Shown: positions 16,266 to 26,160 of the stretch, one piece after another
How the letters are laid out: every line of letters begins with the position of its first letter
Position numbering within the stretch: the first letter of the stretch is position 1
Origin: Lachnoanaerobaculum saburreum DSM 3986
GTDB taxonomy: Bacteria; Bacillota; Clostridia; Lachnospirales; Lachnospiraceae
DNA: 34,154 nt
Reading direction: 5' to 3'
Assembly (NCBI RefSeq): GCF_000185385.1
Contig: NZ_GL622296.1
Location: 2,245,562 to 2,279,715, forward strand
Notes under the pieces: model-generated
The model's input: the letters and a program-made list of their open reading frames with translations, nothing else
What the model was told of the DNA's origin: nothing
Database searches by the model: none
Position numbers and translations under genes: made by a program

Positions 16266-17612
16266 TTATCCTAAATTCCTAACACAGTCTTTAAATATCT
16301 TCCCACGCTCCTCATAGTTTTTGAACATCCCCCAACTGGCACAGGCAGGTGATAAAAGTACATACTCTCCCGCTTTTGCCTCACCTGCACATAGTTTTAC
16401 CGCCTCTTCCATGCTTTCTACAATCTCTATATCGGTAAATCCATGTTTTTTTGCACAATCGGCTATTTTCTTTGCGGTAGCCCCCATCAGCACAAGCTTC
16501 TTTACCTTAGTTCCGAAGCTCTCTATCCACTCATCATACTCTGAACCCTTGTCATAACCGCCGCCTATAATATAGGTGGCAGCCGGCATAGCAAGCACTG
16601 CCTGTATCGCCGCATCAGGGTTTGTACCCTTAGAGTCATTATAATATTTTACCCCGTTTACTTCTTTTACAAACTCGATTCTATGCTCTACCGCATGGAA
16701 GTTATAGCAGGTATTTACAATGATATCCTGTGGTACACCATATACAAAAGCTATAGCTGTAGCCGCCATTACGTTTTCATAATTATGTCTGCCCAGTATA
16801 TTCAATTTGCCTGTATCAAGCAATTTTGTAGAATTGCCGTCTACACTGTGCATAATAAATCCGCCTTCCAAGTAAAATCCGTTGTCAAGTCTTTCTTTAC
16901 TTGAGAAAAACACAACCTTAGCTTTTACCCTCTTTGCAAACTCTCTTAATGCAGCATCTTCGTAGTTTAATATACAAAAATCATTTTCATCCTGATTTTT
17001 GCTGATATCCTCTTTCACTCTTATATAGTTCTCCATAGTATGATGCCTGTTTAAGTGATCCGGAGTTATATTTAAGATCGCCGATATCTTCGGTCTGAAA
17101 TCTATGACGGTCTCAAGCTGAAATGATGAGGTTTCAAGCACTGTAACCGTGTTTTCATTTGTCTTATCCGCAATATCTGTATATGGTATACCGATATTCC
17201 CTACAGTAAATGAACTTTCCTTAAAGTTTGACATTATCTCACCCACAAGAGCTGTAGTGGTAGTCTTACCGTTGGTTCCTGTAACAGCTATCAAATCGCC
17301 CCGTGAATACTTATATCCAAGTTCGATTTCACTCCAAACAGGGACATTACATGATTTTAATGTTTTTACAAATTCAACCTCTAAATCAATTCCGGGACTG
17401 ATAACACAGTATTCCATATCCTTTACATCCGATGCTTTCAAGTCACCCAGAATAATCTTTATTTTATTATGATATTTCTTATCAAACTTATCTAAAACCA
17501 CATTTTTATCAAGTTCTTTATTGCTGTCAAAGAGTACTACCTCTTCACCGTTTTTTAAAAGTAAATTAGCGGCGGATATTCCACTCTTTCCCAAGCCTGC
17601 GACTCCGATCAT
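16266..17612 (-). CDS. murD: UDP-N-acetylmuramoyl-L-alanine--D-glutamate ligase
   Basis: Cytoplasmic ATP-dependent ligase that adds D-glutamate to UDP-MurNAc-L-Ala in peptidoglycan precursor synthesis. The 448-residue product has the N-terminal Rossmann-like motif GLGKSGISAANLLL, the ATP loop TGTNGKTTTTALVGE, the NITPDHLNRH motif and the C-terminal domain with YYNDSKGTNPDA and LLSPACASWGMF. All are diagnostic of MurD among the Mur ligases. AGGAGGCAAT precedes the ATG, 8 bases after mraY. Confidence 0.96.
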   Translation of the reverse strand: MIGVAGLGKSGISAANLLLKNGEEVVLFDSNKELDKNVVLDKFDKKYHNKIKIILGDLKASDVKDMEYCVISPGIDLEVEFVKTLKSCNVPVWSEIELGYKYSRGDLIAVTGTNGKTTTTALVGEIMSNFKESSFTVGNIGIPYTDIADKTNENTVTVLETSSFQLETVIDFRPKISAILNITPDHLNRHHTMENYIRVKEDISKNQDENDFCILNYEDAALREFAKRVKAKVVFFSSKERLDNGFYLEGGFIMHSVDGNSTKLLDTGKLNILGRHNYENVMAATAIAFVYGVPQDIIVNTCYNFHAVEHRIEFVKEVNGVKYYNDSKGTNPDAAIQAVLAMPAATYIIGGGYDKGSEYDEWIESFGTKVKKLVLMGATAKKIADCAKKHGFTDIEIVESMEEAVKLCAGEAKAGEYVLLSPACASWGMFKNYEERGKIFKDCVRNLG

Positions 17613-17620
17613 ATTGCCTC

Positions 17621-18589
17621 CTACATAAACAGATAAACCAGCACACCAAGTATTATGGTAATTATACTAAAAACTGTTACAGTTCTTGTTTCAGACCAGC
17701 CACAGAGTTCAAAGTGATGGTGTATAGGCGCCATCTTAAAAAATCTCTTTCCCTTTGTTGACTTAAAGTATCCCACTTGAATAATAACAGATATTACCTC
17801 AATCATATATATAAATCCGATAACCGCTATAAAAACAGGTATCTTACACATCAAAGCATATGATGCTACAAAGCCTCCCAAAGCCAATGAGCCGGTATCT
17901 CCCATAAACACCTTGGCCGGATATGCATTAAATATCAAAAATCCCATAAGGCTTCCTATTACGGCACCTGTAAAGGGAGTAACACTAAAGCCCGACTTTA
18001 ATCCGATCAGCATAAAAAATATTGCTACAATAACAGTGACCGATGAGCAAAGTCCGTCAAGTCCGTCTGTGAAGTTTACACCGTTATCTGTACCGAGTAT
18101 TACAAAAAGTGCAAAAGGAATCCATATGATTCCAAGTTTTAACACTACACCGGTATCAAATGAACCTGTAAACGGCACAAGTATACCATAGTCCAATCCG
18201 TATACTCTAAACAGATATATTATAAAAATTGTGCTTACTATAAACTGAAGTATAAACTTCTGAGCCGATTTAAGCCCTTCAGACTTTTTTTTTCTGATTT
18301 TTAACATATCATCCAAAAACCCTATTATACCATATGATATGGTAAATAAAAATACAACAGTGACCTCTTTGTACCTCGGTATCAGGAAAATACTTGCAAA
18401 AAGTATGCCTGTCATAAATGTTATACCGCCCATAGTAGGCGTTCCGGTTTTTTTCAGATGTGCCTGCGGTCCGTCATCTCTTACCATCTGTCCGAACTTA
18501 AGTCTATGCAAGATCGGTATAAAAAACGGGCAGACTGTTGCGGTAACAAAAAAACTTATAAGTAAAGCAATTAATGTATCTTTTAACAT
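17621..18589 (-). CDS. mraY: phospho-N-acetylmuramoyl-pentapeptide-transferase
   Basis: Membrane enzyme that transfers phospho-MurNAc-pentapeptide to undecaprenyl phosphate, making lipid I. The 322-residue product has about ten membrane helices and the signature loops DDGPQAHLKKTGTPTMGG, the catalytic GVNFTDGLDGL, NAYPAKVFMGDTGSLALGG, and the C-terminal HHHFELCGWSE. The start is ATG at 18589 after TTTGGAG; a longer frame from 18655 only reads back through the end of the PBP gene. The order PBP-mraY-murD is the usual one for the cluster. Confidence 0.96.
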   Translation of the reverse strand: MLKDTLIALLISFFVTATVCPFFIPILHRLKFGQMVRDDGPQAHLKKTGTPTMGGITFMTGILFASIFLIPRYKEVTVVFLFTISYGIIGFLDDMLKIRKKKSEGLKSAQKFILQFIVSTIFIIYLFRVYGLDYGILVPFTGSFDTGVVLKLGIIWIPFALFVILGTDNGVNFTDGLDGLCSSVTVIVAIFFMLIGLKSGFSVTPFTGAVIGSLMGFLIFNAYPAKVFMGDTGSLALGGFVASYALMCKIPVFIAVIGFIYMIEVISVIIQVGYFKSTKGKRFFKMAPIHHHFELCGWSETRTVTVFSIITIILGVLVYLFM

Positions 18590-18605
18590 ACTATCTCCAA
18601 ATCCT

Positions 18606-20627
18606 TTATTCTCCCTCTCCGGCCGGCGCTCCCGGCAAATCACTCTTTCCGTCATTTGGTATTACTTCTTCTGTAGAATAGCTCTTTGACTCACCGGCTG
18701 TATTGGCATCTGAAATACCTTCTGCCGACGGGAAAGCGCTGACATCAATATCTTCATCTACATTTGAATATATATTCATATAAGGCAACACCTCAGTCAT
18801 AATCTTTGAAAACAATGAACTTGCATAAGCCGATCTCGCCTGATCTCCTAAATGCGGAGTATCTATAAGCACATAGCACACCACCTCCGGACTCTGTGCC
18901 GGTACACTTCCTATAAAAGAAACCAGATAATTACCGTTTCCTCTGGGATATTTCTCCGCGGTACCTGTCTTACCTCCGACATCATACCCCGCTACCGCCG
19001 CCGCACTGCCTGTACCCTCAGCTACGGTTCTTCTAAGTGCCTCATTGATAAATGCTGTAGTATGTGCGGAAACCGTTTCTCTTACAAGTTCCGGTTCGAT
19101 GTTCTTTATTATAGCACCTTTCGGATTTAAAATCTGCTTTACAATATGCGGCTTATAATATGAACCGCCGTTTACAACAGATGCATATGCCGATACAAGC
19201 TGCACCATTGTGACATTGTAATTTTGTCCGAATGAGTTTGTAGCCAGATCTGTAGCTCCGGCATTGTCTGCCGTATGTATAAGAGTACTTGTATCCGCCT
19301 CTCCCGGCAAATCTATGGCGGTCTTTGAACCGAATCCGAATACCTTTTGATATCTGTAGAAGTTTTGGCTGCCTTCAGTCCTTGATATGTCCATCATCGC
19401 AACATTACAGGATTCCATAAGTGCCTCTGTTACATTAATTATACCATGTCCGTTCCTGTTGGCACATCTTATCTTCCATCCGCCTATCTCTTCAAATCCG
19501 CGACAGTTATAAGTCTCATTTCCGTTTATGGCACCCTCTTCCATGGCGGAAGCCACAGTAAATACCTTTGACGGGGAACCCGGTTCATAGGTATCACTGA
19601 CAGCATAATTTCTCCATATATTGTTCAGTGCATCTACCTTTGCCTTATCATCCATACCTGCCTGCTGCTCAGGTGAATAATAATTGTTCAAATCTCTGGG
19701 ATTGTTAAGGTCAAAAGCTCTGCTTGTCGCCATAGCAAGTATCTCACCGTTATTGGGGTTCATCACTATAGCTGCCGTCATATTTGAACCCACCGAACTT
19801 TGCCATTCATTTATATGTTTTTCCACTATCTTTTGAATATTCAAGTCAATAGTGGAAACCACCTTGTTGCCGTCTGTAGGGTTTTTGATAACTCTTTCAA
19901 GAGATGACTCATCATTCAGATATCCATATTCTCTGCCTGACACACCTACAAGTTCATCATTATATGACTGCTCTATTCCGGTATATCCGTCTCCGTCATT
20001 CCCGGCAAATCCAAGCACATTGCAGGCGGTAGAACCGTACGGATACTTTCTTTGATAGCTCTCCTCAAACCATATACCGTTTACACTTTCATTTTTCTTG
20101 TGGTCCTTGTACCACTTATTGTACTCTTCTTTCTTTTCTTCAAAGGCGACCTTTTGCTCATATGTAATATCATTTGCATATTTTACATATGAACTGTCAG
20201 ATTTGTCTGCAATAGTCTTCCTGATTTCCTCTTCATTATAACCGAACACATCCTTTAATATACCGACAGATGCATTCAAGTACTTGTCCTGCTCAGTATT
20301 TATCTGCTTAGGATCCAAAATCAGATTGTAAACCTTTTCACTTGTTGCAATATAGGTACCGTTTCTGTCTAAAATATCCCCTCTTTTATATGGTATATCT
20401 CTGGAATCATATCTTTGCTGTGATAATATCTTCTGATTATATTCCACTTCCTTTTTTCTCTGTAAAAGAAGGATATTAATAAACAATGCAGCGAAAGCTA
20501 TAACAATCATAATCAGAATGATGATAAGCCTTCGCTGCAGGATATCCGGGGGATTTGAAACACTTCCGCCCTTATTTTTTTTATTTGTCCCAATTTTATC
20601 TTGGGATTTCATCGAATTGTCTGACAT
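18606..20627 (-). CDS. class B penicillin-binding protein (FtsI/SpoVD-like)
   Basis: Septal peptidoglycan transpeptidase, partner of FtsW. The 673-residue product has a short Lys-rich cytoplasmic tail, one membrane helix (about 33-55), a PBP dimerisation domain starting with RGDILDRNG, and a transpeptidase domain. Its catalytic motifs are SPSK (351-354, nucleophile Ser), SCN (406-408) and KTG (553-555). There is no PASTA domain; instead the protein ends in an acidic Ser/Pro/Gly tail. SpoVD of sporulators carries PASTA, so a vegetative FtsI/Pbp2B role is more likely. The ATG at 20627 has GGA eight bases upstream; 20633 is the alternative. The start overlaps the end of ftsL by 32 bases. Confidence 0.92.
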   Translation of the reverse strand: MSDNSMKSQDKIGTNKKNKGGSVSNPPDILQRRLIIILIMIVIAFAALFINILLLQRKKEVEYNQKILSQQRYDSRDIPYKRGDILDRNGTYIATSEKVYNLILDPKQINTEQDKYLNASVGILKDVFGYNEEEIRKTIADKSDSSYVKYANDITYEQKVAFEEKKEEYNKWYKDHKKNESVNGIWFEESYQRKYPYGSTACNVLGFAGNDGDGYTGIEQSYNDELVGVSGREYGYLNDESSLERVIKNPTDGNKVVSTIDLNIQKIVEKHINEWQSSVGSNMTAAIVMNPNNGEILAMATSRAFDLNNPRDLNNYYSPEQQAGMDDKAKVDALNNIWRNYAVSDTYEPGSPSKVFTVASAMEEGAINGNETYNCRGFEEIGGWKIRCANRNGHGIINVTEALMESCNVAMMDISRTEGSQNFYRYQKVFGFGSKTAIDLPGEADTSTLIHTADNAGATDLATNSFGQNYNVTMVQLVSAYASVVNGGSYYKPHIVKQILNPKGAIIKNIEPELVRETVSAHTTAFINEALRRTVAEGTGSAAAVAGYDVGGKTGTAEKYPRGNGNYLVSFIGSVPAQSPEVVCYVLIDTPHLGDQARSAYASSLFSKIMTEVLPYMNIYSNVDEDIDVSAFPSAEGISDANTAGESKSYSTEEVIPNDGKSDLPGAPAGEGE

Positions 20628-21093
20628 ATTCATTTTCCGTTTTTTCGTATGTTATAACCTGATTTTTCTTTGCATAAACCATACCCAGTTTATTTGTAGC
20701 CACATCTTTTATATGATCCAAATCCACATAAGTAGCAATCATATTTTCCACCGAATCATTCTCATTCTTTAGACTCTCAAGCTTTGACTCGTTTTTTTGT
20801 GTCTCCTTTATAGTGGAAGTCAGGCGTGACTGTACTGAAATATAGTTTGCACAAAGCCCCAACACCGCTACCATTGCTACAGACAACATAACAAGATAAG
20901 GAAAATTCATAGAATGTACTCTTTCTTTGTTTTTCCTTACCTTTTTGCCCGGTAATTCTTTTTCCGGGGCCTTCGGCTGTAAATCCGGATATACACTTTC
21001 AAGCTTTCTTACAACATTGCCCTCAGTATAATACTCGGTATCCACATTGGTTTTCCTTGTAACTTGCTTTTTTCTTTTATTATTTTCTTTCAT
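20596..21093 (-). CDS. ftsL: FtsL-like septum protein
   Basis: Small bitopic division protein. The 165-residue product has a basic cytoplasmic region of about 65 residues, one membrane helix (about 66-86), then a coiled-coil-like segment (SRLTSTIKETQKNESKL onward) and the conserved-looking DLDHIKDVATNKLGMVYA near the end. The family is very divergent, so identification rests on this topology and on its position between rsmH and the class B PBP, where ftsL always sits. The ATG directly abuts the rsmH stop. FtsL couples DivIB and FtsB/DivIC to FtsW/PBP activation. Confidence 0.85.
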   Translation of the reverse strand: MKENNKRKKQVTRKTNVDTEYYTEGNVVRKLESVYPDLQPKAPEKELPGKKVRKNKERVHSMNFPYLVMLSVAMVAVLGLCANYISVQSRLTSTIKETQKNESKLESLKNENDSVENMIATYVDLDHIKDVATNKLGMVYAKKNQVITYEKTENEYVRQFDEIPR

Positions 21094-22029
21094 TTAGACT
21101 TCCTTTTCAAATACTCTAAGTTTAGCACTTTTTGCTCTGGAATTTTCTTCCAACTCCTCTTTGCTCGGCAAAACAGCCTTTCTTGTAATTACTCTTCCCT
21201 TTGATTTATTCCCACATACACATACAGGAAATTTCTTCGGACAAACACATGGCGACTCCGCCTTTTTAAATGCCTGCTTCACTATTCTGTCCTCAAGTGA
21301 GTGAAATGTGATAACGGACAATCTTCCACCCGGTTTTAACAGTTCAATCATTACATCAATTGAGTCTTTCAGCACTTCAAGTTCTTTGTTTAACTCTATC
21401 CTTATCGCCTGAAATGTTCTCTTGGCAGGATGACCGCCTGTGACTTGTATCTTCATCGGAATGGCCGACTTTATAATGTCCACCAATTCAAATGTTGTCT
21501 CAATCTTTTTTTTATTTCTGTATTCTACTATGTGTTTTGCAATATTCTTTGCAAATCTGTCCTCACCATAGTCCCTTATGACATGGAAAAGTTCAGCCTC
21601 CGAATAGTTATTGACTATATCGGATGCCTTTAACTCGTTTCTGTCATCCATCCTCATATCAAGCGGTGCATCAAATCTGTAGGTAAAGCCTCTATCAGCC
21701 GTATCCAGCTGATATGATGACACACCCAAATCAACATATATACCGTCAACCTTGTCGATACCCTCTCTTTTCAATATATCCTCTATATTGACATAGTTAT
21801 CTCTTACTATTATAACCCTATTTTTGTAATCAATCAATCTCTCCGTTGCCGCTTTTATAGCATCCGCATCCTGATCTATACCTATAAGCCTGCCACCCTT
21901 AAGTCTTTTTATAACCTCAAGGGCATGACCTGCTCCTCCAAGAGTACCGTCCACATAGTAACCGTCAGGCTTAATATTCAAAGATTCTATCACTTCATCC
22001 AACAGCACTGATTTGTGATTAAAATTCAT
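21094..22029 (-). CDS. rsmH: 16S rRNA (cytosine-1402-N4)-methyltransferase
   Basis: SAM-dependent methyltransferase (MraW) that modifies C1402 in the decoding centre of 16S rRNA. The 311-residue product has the SAM motif [14 protein letters not shown] (about 25-38), the NYVNIEDIL and [17 protein letters not shown] segments, and [14 protein letters not shown] near the C-terminus. A Cys-rich loop ([12 protein letters not shown]) is seen in many Firmicute RsmH proteins. It is the first gene of the dcw cluster here; the usual upstream regulator gene mraZ is missing. Confidence 0.96.
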   Translation of the reverse strand: MNFNHKSVLLDEVIESLNIKPDGYYVDGTLGGAGHALEVIKRLKGGRLIGIDQDADAIKAATERLIDYKNRVIIVRDNYVNIEDILKREGIDKVDGIYVDLGVSSYQLDTADRGFTYRFDAPLDMRMDDRNELKASDIVNNYSEAELFHVIRDYGEDRFAKNIAKHIVEYRNKKKIETTFELVDIIKSAIPMKIQVTGGHPAKRTFQAIRIELNKELEVLKDSIDVMIELLKPGGRLSVITFHSLEDRIVKQAFKKAESPCVCPKKFPVCVCGNKSKGRVITRKAVLPSKEELEENSRAKSAKLRVFEKEV

Positions 22030-22081
22030 AATAAAATACCGTCCTATTTATTACCGGTAGACATATCTATATAATCCGGCA

Positions 22082-22110
22082 CTATTAAGATATTAGACTA
22101 ATGTAGTCAA
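22082..22110 (-). promoter_or_regulatory. putative promoter of the dcw cluster
   Basis: TTGACT (22105-22110) and TAATAG (22082-22087) are 17 bases apart on the minus strand, 53 bases before rsmH. An alternative pair, TTGATT and TAATAT, lies about eight bases further upstream with the same spacing. A GACTA-N3-TAGTC dyad (22096-22108) sits within the promoter. No run of MraZ-type repeats was seen. Confidence 0.5.
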
Positions 22111-22135
22111 AAAATCAAGTTTTTATATTCTTAAG

Positions 22136-22175
22136 ATTAAATGCACTTGGAAATATCATTCCAAGTGCATTTAAT
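22136..22175 (-). terminator. terminator after the argF/small membrane protein unit
   Basis: A perfect 15-base stem (22136-22150 with 22161-22175, 10-base loop) begins within the stop codon of the 95-residue ORF. The trailing T tract is weak (TTTAAT is part of the stem), so the stem length is the main evidence. It separates argF from the dcw promoter. Confidence 0.7.
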
Positions 22176-22462
22176 TACAAGTTCAAAAATCCGATTGTTG
22201 ACATCAAAAGCATAAATAAAAACAGTATAGACATTACTGTTGCTCTGATAAAGCTGTACTTGTTATGCTCTTCATTCTTAAAATATTTTATCGCATCCAA
22301 TAAACAGTTTATTGAAAATAATAAAAAAACCAAAGGGAAAAATATTGCATATTTATCAGGTGCAAGGAATGCAAACACTACCATTACAATAATGGCAATT
22401 GCCAATACAACATGCAAAATATCCCTTATAAAAAGAAAACCTTGCCTTCTTCTACCTGTCAT
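22175..22462 (-). CDS. small integral membrane protein of unknown function
   Basis: The 95-residue product has a basic N-terminus (MTGRRRQGF) and three hydrophobic segments (about 15-33, 38-56, 73-93) with a charged loop [12 protein letters not shown] between the second and third. The ATG lies inside the last codons of argF (11-base overlap), so translation is coupled to argF. I do not recognise the family and no catalytic residue stands out. Confidence 0.75.
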   Translation of the reverse strand: MTGRRRQGFLFIRDILHVVLAIAIIVMVVFAFLAPDKYAIFFPLVFLLFSINCLLDAIKYFKNEEHNKYSFIRATVMSILFLFMLLMSTIGFLNL

Positions 22463-23399
22463 CTTTCTTACCTAATGTAGCTACCATCACTGCTTTAATA
22501 GTGTGCATACGATTCTCAGCCTCATCAAATACTACCGATTTATCACTTTCAAAAACATCTTCAGTGACTTCATAGCCTTTTACAGCCGGCAAGCAGTGCA
22601 TAAATATAGTACTTTCCTTTCCTGTTTTATCCATCAGTGCTTTATTGACCTGATAAGGTTTTAAAAGCTCTATTCTCTCCTTTGCCTTCTCCTCTTCTCC
22701 CATAGAAGCCCATACATCTGTATAGATTATATCAGCGCCTTCTACCGCATCTAAATTATCACTTATATTAAGCTTTGCCCCCGACTCCTTTGCATAGCCC
22801 TTACAAAGATTTACAAGCTCATCACTTGGATAAAGACTTTTCGGCGCTAAGATTGTCATATTCACACCAAGCTTTGTCATTCCAATCATAAGTGAATTTG
22901 CCATATTGTTTCTGCCGTCACCTACATATACAAAATTTAAACCTTCAAGCTTTCCGAAATACTCTCTCATTGTGAGTAAATCCGCAAGTATTTGTGTAGG
23001 GTGGTACTCATCTGTAAGGCCGTTCCACACCGGCACACCTGCATATTTTGCAAGTTCTTCAACTGTGGAATGCTTAAATCCTCTAAACTCTATTCCGTCA
23101 AACATCCTGCCAAGCACTCTTGCAGTATCCGCTACACTTTCCTTATGTCCAAGCTGTATATCATCCTTTCCGAGGTATTCGGGAAAAGCTCCTTCATCTC
23201 TTGCACCTACTACAAAAGCACACCTTGTTCTGGTTGACGGCTTTTCAAACAGTAAAGCAATATTTTTGCCCTTTAATCTGTTACCTGTTATACCCCTTTT
23301 CTTATCTACCTTAAGTTTCACAGCCAAATCAAGCAAGTACTCTATCTCTTCTCTTGTATAGTCCTTCAGTGTGAGAAAATTTCTTCCAAATAAATTCAT
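22452..23399 (-). CDS. argF: ornithine carbamoyltransferase
   Basis: Makes citrulline from ornithine and carbamoyl phosphate in arginine synthesis, or the reverse in arginine deiminase catabolism. The 315-residue product has the carbamoyl phosphate motif STRTR (55-59), FRGFKHS, the HPTQILADL motif, and the ornithine-site HCLPA near residue 270 ([17 protein letters not shown]). No other arg or arc gene is in the window, so direction of use cannot be told from context. It has its own promoter and GAGAGG before the ATG, and overlaps a small membrane protein gene downstream. Confidence 0.95.
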   Translation of the reverse strand: MNLFGRNFLTLKDYTREEIEYLLDLAVKLKVDKKRGITGNRLKGKNIALLFEKPSTRTRCAFVVGARDEGAFPEYLGKDDIQLGHKESVADTARVLGRMFDGIEFRGFKHSTVEELAKYAGVPVWNGLTDEYHPTQILADLLTMREYFGKLEGLNFVYVGDGRNNMANSLMIGMTKLGVNMTILAPKSLYPSDELVNLCKGYAKESGAKLNISDNLDAVEGADIIYTDVWASMGEEEKAKERIELLKPYQVNKALMDKTGKESTIFMHCLPAVKGYEVTEDVFESDKSVVFDEAENRMHTIKAVMVATLGKKDDR

Positions 23400-23430
23400 A
23401 ATATACCTCTCTTAAATCATTATATCTATT

Positions 23431-23459
23431 ATTATACACTTATATGTATAAATATGCAA
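23431..23459 (-). promoter_or_regulatory. putative sigma-A promoter of argF
   Basis: TTGCAT (23454-23459) and perfect TATAAT (23431-23436) with 17-base spacing on the minus strand, 31 bases before the argF ATG. No clear ARG-box palindrome was identified. Confidence 0.65.
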
Positions 23460-23467
23460 TATTTATA

Positions 23468-24250
23468 TTATAATCTTCTCTGTCTTGCAGCTTCATACAT
23501 AAGAATACTTCCCGCTACTGCCGCATTCAGTGATTCCACCTCTCCAAGCATCGGTATTTTTATCTTTTTCTCCACTATATCAAGTATATCTTTTGATATT
23601 CCTGCCGCTTCATTTCCTATTACAAAGGCAATATCTTTTTTATAGTCAGGTTTATCATATTCTGTCGCACCTTCAAGGCTGCTTGCAAATATTTCAACGG
23701 CTTTTGACTGAAGCTTATCTATAACTTTCTTCAAATCCTTTACATATATAAACGGAACCCTGAATATTGAACCCATTGTAGAGCGTATTACCTTAGGATT
23801 GTAGATATCTACAGTGTTTTCATTCATAATGATACAAGTGATTCCCGCACCTTCTGCCGCTCTCACCAAAGTACCCAGATTGCCGGGGTCTTGTAAACTG
23901 TCAAGTATCAAAAAACTAAACGGTCTGCCGGCTTCTTTTAATATACTGTCAATTGTATACTCTTTTCTTTTTGCAACCGCCAAAACTCCCTGTGGAGTTT
24001 TGGTATCCGATATCGAATCAAATATTCTATCACTTACCGTTTCATACTCTGGATAAATATTTTTCAGTAAACCTTTGTTTTCATTTTCAAAGCTTTCGCT
24101 GACAAATACCTCAAGTATTTCTTCAGGTTCCAGTTCTTTAAACATTCTGATACCTTCCACAATATAGGCATTTTGTTTCTTTCTTACACTGCTCTTTTTG
24201 ACCAGTGCCAAAAGTTCTTTTATCTTTTTGTTGGATATGGAAGTAATCAT
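23468..24250 (-). CDS. TrmH/SpoU-family RNA 2'-O-methyltransferase
   Basis: SPOUT-class SAM-dependent enzyme that methylates a ribose 2'-hydroxyl in rRNA or tRNA. The 260-residue product has an N-terminal substrate-binding domain (about 1-95) and a SpoU catalytic domain. The three SpoU motifs are visible: DSLQDPGNLGTLVRAAEGAG (motif 1, catalytic Arg and Asn), FVIGNEAAGIS (motif 2) and IPMLGEVESLNAAVAGSI (motif 3). The exact target base is not deducible. The ATG at 24250 overlaps the nadE stop as TAATG, with GGAGAG upstream inside nadE; the longer frame to 24277 is not supported. Confidence 0.9.
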   Translation of the reverse strand: MITSISNKKIKELLALVKKSSVRKKQNAYIVEGIRMFKELEPEEILEVFVSESFENENKGLLKNIYPEYETVSDRIFDSISDTKTPQGVLAVAKRKEYTIDSILKEAGRPFSFLILDSLQDPGNLGTLVRAAEGAGITCIIMNENTVDIYNPKVIRSTMGSIFRVPFIYVKDLKKVIDKLQSKAVEIFASSLEGATEYDKPDYKKDIAFVIGNEAAGISKDILDIVEKKIKIPMLGEVESLNAAVAGSILMYEAARQRRL

Positions 24251-26160
24251 TATATTCTCTCCAAATCCTGTTCCCACAAGGTTCTGCTTGCATCACTCGG
24301 CATTCTAAGGTCACCTCTTGGAGATACGGCTATACTTCCCACCTTCGGTCCGTCCGGCAGTGCGGATCTCTTAAACTGCTGTGCAAAAAATCTCTTATAA
24401 AATACTTTAAGCCACTTTAATACAGTATCTGCATCATATACTGTATCAAAGGCTGATTTTGCCATTCTGTATACTTTTGAGGGCATAAAGCCGAACCTAA
24501 GTACATTGTACAAAAAGAAATCATGTAACTCATACGGACCTACCAAATCCTCTGTTTTTTGTACTATCTTACCGTCCTCAGCCGGCAAAAGCTCAGGAGA
24601 TACAGGTGTATCCAAAATATCATATAATATATTTGCAATTTTTTTATCACCTACAGTATCCGCATAGTAGTTTACAAGATGCCTTACCAAGGTCTTAGGT
24701 ACAGAGGCATTTACACCATACATTGACATGTGGTCACCGTTATATGTTGCCCAACCCAGTACAAGTTCCGACAGATCTCCTGTTCCTACCACAAGTCCGT
24801 TATCTCTGTTTGCAATGTCCATCAAAATCTGAGTTCTCTCTCTTGCCTGTGCATTCTCATATGTGACATCCTTTACATTTATATCATGCTTTATATCAAT
24901 AAAATGCCTTTTTATAGACTCTACAATGGAAATCTCTTCAAGACTTGCAGCAAAACTCTTTGTAAGTTCACAGGCATTTTTATATGTCCTGTCTGTAGTA
25001 CCGAAGCCCGGCATAGTGACAGCTTTTATTCCGCTCTTATCAAGATTTAACATCTCAAAGGTCTTGACACATACTAAAAGTGCCAGTGTTGAATCAAGTC
25101 CTCCCGAAATTCCAAGCACTACATTCTTAATACCTGTGTGAACCAATCTCTTTTTTAGTCCAAGTGCCTGTATTGTGAGTATTTCATCACATCTTTCATT
25201 TCTCTTTAAGGTGTCGTTCGGCACAAACGGCTTAGGATTAAAATTTCTTTTCAGATTGAGTTCTTCTATATCCAACTCAAACTCGGCTTTAAAATACCCC
25301 TCATCATCAACGGTCTTAAATGTAGTCTGTTTTCTTCTTTCAAGATTCAGCCTGTTTATATCTATCTCAATTCTTACCGCCTCATTTTTAAATCCGGTGC
25401 TTTTTGCAAGTATTTTACCGTTTTCCGCAATAATACCCTGACCGCCAAAGACTAGATCCTGTGTAGACTCACCCTCTCCGGCATTGGCGTATATATAACT
25501 GCATATAAGTTTCTTTGAATGATTGCTTATAAGTGCATCTCTGTAAGCTTTTTTACCTACTATATCATTTGAGGCTGAAGCATTGATGCAAACATTCGCA
25601 CCTGCAAGCGCATGGCCTACACTTGGCGGATTAGGTACCCAAAGATCTTCACAAATTTCACCTGCAATTGTAAGCCCCGGAAAATTTAAACACTCAAACA
25701 GTATATTTGCTCCCATAGGAACCGTCATATCAAAAAAATCCACCCATACAGGAGCTTCAAATCCTCTGTTAAAGTATCTCTCCTCATAGAACTCACCATA
25801 GTTCGGCAAATGTAACTTATTTATAAAACCTAAAAGCGCTCCGTCGGATATTGCTGCCGCTACATTATATAACTTACCTTTAAAATCAAGCGGTAAACCT
25901 ATAAATATAATAGACTTATGACCGGCACTAAACTCTACAATCTCTTTTAACGCCTTCTTAGCTTCACAAATCAGTATATCCTGAAAAAACAAGTCATTGC
26001 ATGTATACCCGGTCAGACAAAGCTCGGGAAATACTATAATTTTGCTTTTATTTTCCCATTCAATCTCAATTGCCTTTTTTATGTTCTCCTTATTATATGC
26101 CACATCACACACCTTGATATCAGGTGTTACACTTGCAACCCTTACAAAACCGTCTCTCAT
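24250..26160 (-). CDS. nadE: glutamine-dependent NAD+ synthetase
   Basis: Final step of NAD synthesis: amidates nicotinate adenine dinucleotide with ammonia released from glutamine. The 636-residue product fuses an N-terminal nitrilase-type glutaminase (catalytic triad E46 in FPELCLTGY, K115 in NKLHLPNYGE, C170 in GEICEDLW) to a C-terminal synthetase with the ATP pyrophosphatase loop SGGLDST (352-358). The length matches the long bacterial form. It overlaps the HD-hydrolase gene upstream by four bases (ATGA) and the methyltransferase downstream by one, forming a compact three-gene operon. Confidence 0.96.
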   Translation of the reverse strand: MRDGFVRVASVTPDIKVCDVAYNKENIKKAIEIEWENKSKIIVFPELCLTGYTCNDLFFQDILICEAKKALKEIVEFSAGHKSIIFIGLPLDFKGKLYNVAAAISDGALLGFINKLHLPNYGEFYEERYFNRGFEAPVWVDFFDMTVPMGANILFECLNFPGLTIAGEICEDLWVPNPPSVGHALAGANVCINASASNDIVGKKAYRDALISNHSKKLICSYIYANAGEGESTQDLVFGGQGIIAENGKILAKSTGFKNEAVRIEIDINRLNLERRKQTTFKTVDDEGYFKAEFELDIEELNLKRNFNPKPFVPNDTLKRNERCDEILTIQALGLKKRLVHTGIKNVVLGISGGLDSTLALLVCVKTFEMLNLDKSGIKAVTMPGFGTTDRTYKNACELTKSFAASLEEISIVESIKRHFIDIKHDINVKDVTYENAQARERTQILMDIANRDNGLVVGTGDLSELVLGWATYNGDHMSMYGVNASVPKTLVRHLVNYYADTVGDKKIANILYDILDTPVSPELLPAEDGKIVQKTEDLVGPYELHDFFLYNVLRFGFMPSKVYRMAKSAFDTVYDADTVLKWLKVFYKRFFAQQFKRSALPDGPKVGSIAVSPRGDLRMPSDASRTLWEQDLERI

